Assembly (NCBI GenBank): GCA_028023455.1
Contig: JAQFVV010012402.1
Coordinates: 15,624,935-15,688,934 of the forward strand
Reading direction: 5' to 3'
Length of the DNA: 64,000 nt
Source: Epiperipatus broadwayi
Taxonomy: Eukaryota; Onychophora; Udeonychophora; Euonychophora; Peripatidae
Position 1 is the stretch's first letter, and every line of letters begins with the position of its first letter. Of this stretch, positions 57,196 to 64,000 are shown in pieces. The position numbers were made by a program, and so were the translations under genes. The notes beneath the pieces are model-generated. The model was given only the letters and a program-made list of their open reading frames with translations, was not told where the DNA came from and did not search any database.

Positions 57196-57900
57196 TGAAT
57201 CACATTAATTTTTCGTGAGGCACACATGTTCACATCTCACAGAATGAGGCACACATGTTCATGTCTCACAGAACTCTACTGTTCACAGAATAACAGTTTA
57301 ATAATGTGTATTTGCATATATATTATATGGATACCAACAATACACAGAAAATGAATAACAAATAAAATTTAATGACAAAATTAACAATAAGGGATTATTA
57401 ATGATAACTAAATCCATTTGGTGCTGAATCTCACAACAAAGTATTATTAACACCAATATTGATCACTCTGCACACAAAAATAAAACCTTATATATATATA
57501 CACACTATTATTGGGTCAGACTCTGACTCCACAGTTTATTGCTCAAATCTGGCTGGGTACAATTTTAACAAGTGCACATACAGTTCGTTCTGTGTTTTCT
57601 CCTATAGAGCCTGTTAAGCATAAAAAAAAAAAAAAATAAGGTATGTGCGATCTGCATTAGTCCCTAGCTGGCTGTTGGTACCTTCAAAGGCACGGTCTTG
57701 GGCATTGCTTTCCTCAGTGCACGAACCACCTGTTGCTTCCTGGGCAGCTTTCACTAGCTTCTTTCAGCCCTGTTCTGATTCCAGTTGGCTCCAAATAAGC
57801 AATACTAACAGTTCACAGTTAACAAAATTTGTAATGAACACGCAAGCAAATTGCAAAAGCCAAAAAAAAAAATCCTTGCAACTTTTCTTTACATGCTGAT
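57196..57900 (-). repeat. Unclassified repeat-like block, possibly LTR-related
   Basis: A 30-bp unit GAGGCACACATGTTCA(C/T)(A/G)TC plus TCACAGAA occurs twice in tandem (57218-57275). On the minus strand a TATATATAAGGTTTTATTTT TATA-like region follows near 57485-57505. A GC-richer segment (57640-57790) has frames on both strands; the plus-strand one (57645-57899) has no recognisable content. The composition shift suggests a transposon, but I could not classify it. Confidence 0.35.
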
Positions 57901-60900
57901 TTCCCTTAGACATTCCAGTTTTAATTCTTGATCATGATCTTATTTCCTCATCAATCAGTCTGTTTTCCCCACTGGTATTTTTAATTAGTCTTTTTTTACT
58001 TCGATTGTGTTATGCAAATAATTATTATTAGTAAATCTCTCATTATTTATTGAGCAGAATTTCTTATTTGCTTTACACAACTAATTTCTATTGTTTATTT
58101 TAAGTAAATATTTCTTATCACTTATATTAAATTCATTAATTTTCTTTCATTAACACGCTAATTAATTTTACTTATTTGCCTTAATTTTATCTATTATCCA
58201 TCTATTAAATATATTTCTCTAAATATATTTTCTTTGCCTTATGTGTTCTTTTTCTGGAATAATGAATATGTTGATTACTTTCATAATTATTGGGTTTAAA
58301 TTTAAATATTAGTTCGAAACATAGCAAATAAATGCTACTGTAAATGGTCTTTCAATTAGTAAAATTTGCAAAATCATAGCATACTGTAAAAAATGGTTAT
58401 GATTTACAGTATTCTCATATTTGCTTTTAATTAGATCATATAAAAACTCTAATGTGAATTAACTCTGTTGAACAATTAATCAACTTTAATCATTGCGATA
58501 AATTTTCAATTATCTGAGACAAGTGTCTTTAACTAATTAATGAAACCAATGTAAAAATCATTCCTTTGCTCGACCTATATTACATTTGCTTGGTAATAAA
58601 ATCCATCTGTGTTGCAATTCCTGAATTTCCAAAACCAGTATTTTATCTATGAAAATAATAAATCATTTATTTACATATTTACTTGCAATTTTTTAATTAC
58701 AGTTTTGATTATATGTTTTATTACACATCTATAAATGATAGCAATCTAATTGAACAATGTTTTGAAAGCATTTTTGTTGTAATTGATTACAATATTATTC
58801 CATGATAATTACTGAAGTCATTTCTATTTATATATTTTTATAAAGTGAAACAATAGAAGCATCCTTAAGATAGGAAGACATAGCTCTTGGGTTCATGTAT
58901 TCTTAAAAATTGTAATCATGTTAAATCTTTATCAGATATTCCATAAGGAGTTAGGAGTTTTCCATTTTTTAAATTGCAAATAGCTGTTTTAATCTCATTA
59001 AGTGGAAAATCTATCCATATTTAAATGAGTCTATGGGATCAGATGTTATATTATATTTAAAAAATAATTAAAATAATCCATTTATCTGGTAAAATATTAT
59101 CACATGACAGATTGAAATTCATTGATTTGATAGGTTTATGATATGATTATGTTTAGCAAATTATTATTTCCTTTGCAGTTGTAATCTACCATCATTTTGA
59201 AGTCTTCTTGTCAGTCATTAACTTTAAAATCTCTATCACTCTCACCCCTTCCTCCAAGGAAAACTATTAGCTATTGAAGCATTTGAAGAGGAAAACATCA
59301 TAAAAAAATATTGAAAATTAAAAGGAAAATTGATCACTATTAAGTAATAAATTATACTTGCATGAACTTAGCAAAAATAAATTTTTGAATTTTAAAAATT
59401 CTAACATTAAATTCAAGAATTTATATATAAACTATTTGCGGAGATAGTTTTTACTATTTTGGGTGGAGTAATGACTAAGACATAGCACCAAATAGTAAGA
59501 TAATTGGTAATGTTAATCTGAGGTAATGAAAATAAGCTAAAGAATATTGGCAAGAAATAATTTTATATTGAATATGGCTCAGCTATAAAAGATTTAATAT
59601 TGAGGAAATTTAGGAAATACAGGTTTTCATTGTTGAATAGCTGTCTGTGATTGAGAGAATGTGACAGTTGTTGACTGCTAGTTATTGGATTGGTTCACTG
59701 GTTAAGATACTTCACTATCACTAATTGAAAGTTTAGTAATGAAAATATAGGATGATGCTGAAGAAAAACAAATAATTTTCTTTTTTGTTGTAAATAATTG
59801 ATCTTTTTATGATAGTATATCCAATATCTCTTGTAGGTTTAGGGCTTCTATTTTGGTAACAATACTAAGACATACAATTGATCTAAGTTTTCATTGGATG
59901 TTATTTGATATCTTTAATTAGAATACTATCTTCTGACCGAATTGAAATAAATTGTGATCATTTGTAGCTGGCCCTATTTGATCATGATAGTTTTCTGCAG
60001 ATGCTTCACTTTCCAGTGATGATTTTTTGTTCCTTTGCTACAGTTGGTACATTAAGTTTAAAACTTATCATTTCTGATTAATTCAAAAGTTTTTTCAGCT
60101 GATATACAATCACTGAATTTTTATTATTATTATTATTAGTGAACACATTTTATGTTGAACAATACTTAGGATGTAGGTTAATTGAACTGCCCTCATAAGT
60201 CTGAGGAGTGATTAGATTTCCATTCACCATCCTGAATAATTAATTTTAAGAATGGCCAACTATTTTCTTGATAGAAGGCTCATTTTCTTTATAATTTAAT
60301 TCCAGACACAGTATCTTTTCAATAGGAGAGGAGTAGAGCAGAAGAAATAATCTGAGGTTATTAATGACAGTTCTTTATATTTTTTAAATAGGAATTTCAG
60401 TGAAATGGTTGTTTTGGGATGCTTTTTTCTTCCATGTCTTCTTATTTTAATTTTACTTTGTCTAGTCATTCCTTCTGCTGTGGATGTAGCAAAAAGTATC
60501 ATTTATGCTCTGTTTTAATGCATATTTGATAAACATGTCTTAAAGCAGTTATCACTTTAAGTTTAGATTAGCCTGCAATGGCTACAATTAGTATCACATA
60601 CTACTATAAATTTTCAAATGCCTTAATTTGATATTATTTTTTAAACTGAACAGGTATCTCTCTCAGTACCTTTTTAAATATGTCTCTATTTTGTAAAAAT
60701 CAAATTAGTTTGAATTGAGCTCATGTAGTTTTAATTTTATGCTTCTTCTTTCTCTTTTAGCAATATCTCATACCACTTGTAGTCCAGATTTGGTAATAAA
60801 TTTTTTTCACCTTTTTCAAATGACAGCTTTTTTTTTCATTTCATTATTTTTTTAAAAGAAATATAATAAAATGTCGTAACTAATGGCAACAATAATAAAT

Positions 60901-61055
60901 ATCAAATTTGTTTCATTAAAATCACTGATTATAAGGAAATCAATAGACTAATTATTAAAAAGCTGGCTATATTTTTACAATTTTTTATTCAAATAATTTA
61001 ATGTTTATTGTAAATAAATAATAGTTATATTAAAAAAGTCGAATTTCATATGTCA
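57901..61055. other. AT-rich stretch, no gene recognised
   Basis: No feature can be supported. It is plausibly intron or intergenic sequence of the plus-strand gene or a neighbour. Short frames are what is expected by chance. Confidence 0.5.
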
Positions 61056-61059
61056 TAGC

Positions 61060-61140
61060 ATCGGCCGGGATGCGACCCCACAACTGTCTGCAACCAACTA
61101 CTTGTTTGCAAGGTGGCTGTGATGACCTCTCGGCTAACAA
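61060..61140 (-). repeat. tRNA-like SINE head (class II tRNA type)
   Basis: The minus strand reads GTTAGCCGAGAGGTCATCAC, then GCCACCTTGCAAACAAGTAG and TTGTGGGGTCGCATCCCGGC. The GCCGAGAGGTCA A box and the long variable-loop-like spacing resemble Ser/Leu tRNAs. The B box GGTCGCATCCC is one step from consensus. It shares AGC-(C/G)CCTT-CAA-(A)AGTAGTTG with the copy at 19975-20045. Confidence 0.55.
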
Positions 61141-64000
61141 CGCTTGACAAAAAGTCGAATTTGAAGTGATAATTATGTAAAACAAACATATTTTAGCAGT
61201 ATAAGATACTGCTTGTATTCTGAATATTATTAAATCGTGTTGTAGCCATTATGAGTTAAGTTAGTTTTATTTATAATACTTGACCACCATTACTGCTAGA
61301 ACAAAGTCTTATAATTGTACCATAAATGGATGAATAAAGAATCTATTTCTATCATCCATATGTTAAGTATAGCAGTTACTTTATATTTGCGATTTTTGTA
61401 TTTACTGTTTAGTTATCTGCAATTAGAAAAAAAGTATTAAATCAGAAATAAAATTAATTAAAAAATATTTTTTTAGTCTACAGTGCAATCGAGTACTTGG
61501 AAAACATCACAAGTTAAAGTAATCTTTTCAGTGAGGCTTTAATTTTCTAATTATTACAAGTTTATTTGCATCAAAACCATATATAAGGTATATTACTTAT
61601 TTATAAATTTAGCTTTCATAGGAATTTATGAAGAAATATGAGAACATTTATTTTAAATTAGTTTAAACATTTTTGCTAATTCAGGGTAAAATTTAGTAGA
61701 ATTATAAAGTTTTGTATAGGTCCGTTAATAGTCAAATATTTTACTTTTGGAAAACATTCATAAATTTTCTAGATCTGACATTATAATTGGAATTTGTAAT
61801 TTTCAAAAAAGCAAATTATTATTTTTATCTATTCTAGTTAATACAATCAATTATTTTTTTATTGCAATAACATAGAACATTTTATAGTTCTTATCTTTTA
61901 AAAAAAATGATTGGCTAAAGATTTTTATCTTTTAGTTACTCCTACTTATTCTTGTTTTTATCTTTTATAAAAGAAAAAATAAATGATTTTATTTTTTGGA
62001 TAAGATGTGGCCTTAATTAAATTGATAATTATAGCTTAAATATTTTTTGTTAATTATTTTTGGTGATGTCAATTTTTCGTGTATTTTTTAAAAATAAAAC
62101 TATTATAAGTGTGTACATATATTGTACAAACATGCTGTGAAGTCTGCTATAATGTATTATAATGCTTATTATATAGATTCACTATTGTCAATGAATTATG
62201 GTATCTGTGACAATACTTAGAACCAAATGTCATGAATGCAGGAGGAATTCTGTATTTAGAAAGTTTAAAAAAATTGCAAATAATTCATTAAATATTAGCC
62301 ATTCTTTTCTGTTTTCTTCTAGAAATAGGGTAAATCTTTAATATTTAGATTAAATTGATTACTTAGACTTAATAAAGTAGCAGTTATATTGTTTAAATGT
62401 TATGTACATTTAGCAGAAAAAGTACTATTATTATGAATGGAACTTGTACCATTTTTAGAAAGAAAGAGTACCTCCTTGAGAGAAAGTCTGTGTTGGTTTC
62501 TCCAGATGTTTTGAATGTTGAATGATTAAAATATTCTATAACAAATATTATCTTCTCTAATATTTGAAATTTCAAAATCTATCTTCTTAGTAGAAAAAAA
62601 CCTAAAGATAACCATGAGCTATTATCTATAGGAGAATGATTCCCTCAAACCCCCCTCCCCATATTGAAAACTGCAATATCTTATAATTATATTTTTTATT
62701 TTCTCAGATAGCACATTGTAATTGATCTGCCCAACTCAAATTAATATGAGATCTTTATCTTCTATTTAGGAATAGTTAGATACCCATTTATGATCATTAT
62801 TAACCTAACTATCTGTATATGGATGTGGACCCCTCTCCCTGGAAAAAAAATTCTAACCTGTGAAACCAGAAAAATTTTCAAGATTCACCCTACCTTGATT
62901 TAAATCAGATTGTGGATATATAAATTGTATATGTTAATTTCTTCATCATGAGGCCCTTCATAATGGTCAGTAGTTAAAATATCTCATATAACTTTATGGG
63001 TTTATTTTTCAATATCTATGATATCAGAATAACTGATGCTGTTTTAAATATGTAATGATTTTGAGATGCCAATTCTGTCTGTTGATTATCTGTTACCTTT
63101 AATAGTCAAACATTATTAACAAAATGTGATGCTCATTAAATGAAATCTGATCAGTGAATGGAATGAATTTTAATAATATATTTTTGTATATCTTCAAAAC
63201 ATGACATAGTCAGATGTAGAATATGTAAAGTGTTCTCAGAATAAACAATTTTCAATAGCTCTCAAAAAGGTTTTAAAATGGGTGTTAAAAAAAAAAAGTG
63301 CGTATTTCAGTTTAACTTATTTTAAATCCCAAGTATGAAACTGAATATCATCCGAGTGCTTTAATTTATATAAATACTGTATCATTTGCTGTTTGTTAGA
63401 ATTTTTTGATTTAGGATAATTTTTTTATAATTAGTAAAAAATTGCAAAAAGAAGATAATGGAATATATTATTTTTACTTTTTTAAAAAATAAAATTATTA
63501 GAATTAACAGTTTTAAATTTTTTAATATTCTTAACTAAAATGTCTTCACAAATGAATATAAAATTTGAATTATTTTTCCTAAAATTATTGTGCCTTTTTA
63601 GGGGCAGATTCATCATTGAGGACAGGGAGTTAAATAAATCTGTAATATTTAAACTAAATGAGTTATAAAATATGTATGTGATATTTAGTGACTACTCATG
63701 TAGTCTCATCTAACTTCATAACCTAAATATGCATTTTCTTGTTTTAGATTTTTGTCTTTTTTAAAGCACTAATGTATTCAAATTTTTGAATTATGCATTA
63801 ATAATACAATAAATTTGTGAATGTTCATGCTCCATGCATAAATTTTCTATTGCTTATTCTTAAAAGATCGATTAATGGATTAATAATTAATGACTTAAAT
63901 AATAAAACTGAAATGTGCATATAACAAACTCTATTTTATTTTTTCTAAGAGCTACAAAAAATTTGAGATTTTCATTCATATCAAAAATTTACAATAACTA
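61141..64000. other. AT-rich stretch to the end of the window, no gene recognised
   Basis: Only short frames and homopolymer runs are seen. Nothing can be supported as coding, RNA or mobile element. Confidence 0.5.

Noticed and set aside
1-64000. CRISPR arrays, bacterial operons, rRNA genes or functional tRNA genes
   Set aside because: None seen. The direct repeats present are satellite or transposon units without CRISPR-like spacing, and the tRNA-like segments are diverged SINE heads.

Overview
The window looks like nuclear DNA from an AT-rich invertebrate animal. By eye it is roughly three quarters A+T. It holds GT-AG introns up to about 15 kb, tRNA-headed SINE-like repeats, and animal-type LINE, Gypsy, Penelope and hAT remnants. 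It is not bacterial: there are no operons and no long ORFs outside retroelements. I cannot name the species.

Only two host genes are visible, and they lie head to head. On the minus strand are the first five coding exons of a mitochondrial half-ABC transporter very like ABCB10 (exons at 40061-40415, 35972-36172, 20858-21060, 13786-13920 and 9508-9654). All splice phases agree and give 347 codons. The message is open at the last donor, and the exons for the rest of the membrane domain and the ATPase domain were not found in the window. About 500 bp upstream, on the plus strand, a short first coding exon (40917-40984) opens an unidentified gene. The sequence between them is a probable shared promoter.

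The rest is dominated by mobile DNA. Region 1-3640 is a LINE on the minus strand with an intact 256-codon SGNH-esterase ORF1 and an eroded ORF2. Region 4310-5480 is a satellite-like tandem array with higher-order structure. Region 5961-6931 is a fold-back element carrying hammerhead-like motifs, abutting a 3' piece of the same LINE (6938-7400). A near-canonical type I hammerhead ribozyme lies at 8702-8757 (minus), and two related fold-back copies lie near 10.9-11.15 kb and 12.6-12.93 kb. A 196-bp-arm palindrome lies at 15055-15514. A Gypsy-like element with a large internal deletion occupies 16.9-19.06 kb. An hAT-type MITE with an exact 8-bp target duplication lies at 21963-22834. Penelope-like reverse-transcriptase remains lie near 34.06-34.72 kb.

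Region 41.8-54.3 kb is a nested transposon stack. A Gypsy-like retrotransposon (5' LTR from about 41.85 kb, 3' LTR about 53.7-54.3 kb) has its 5' LTR split by two insertions and its protease region split by a second copy of the esterase LINE (about 46.44-50.96 kb). Next come an RTE-like LINE tail (54.76-55.04 kb) and a Penelope GIY-YIG relic between inverted terminal motifs (55.08-55.43 kb). From about 55.5 kb to the end I see almost no recognisable genes.

The most interesting theme is a set of hammerhead-ribozyme-bearing small repeats, several arranged as inverted dimers, in the introns and 3' flank of the ABC transporter gene. These resemble retrozymes or Penelope-terminus-derived repeats.
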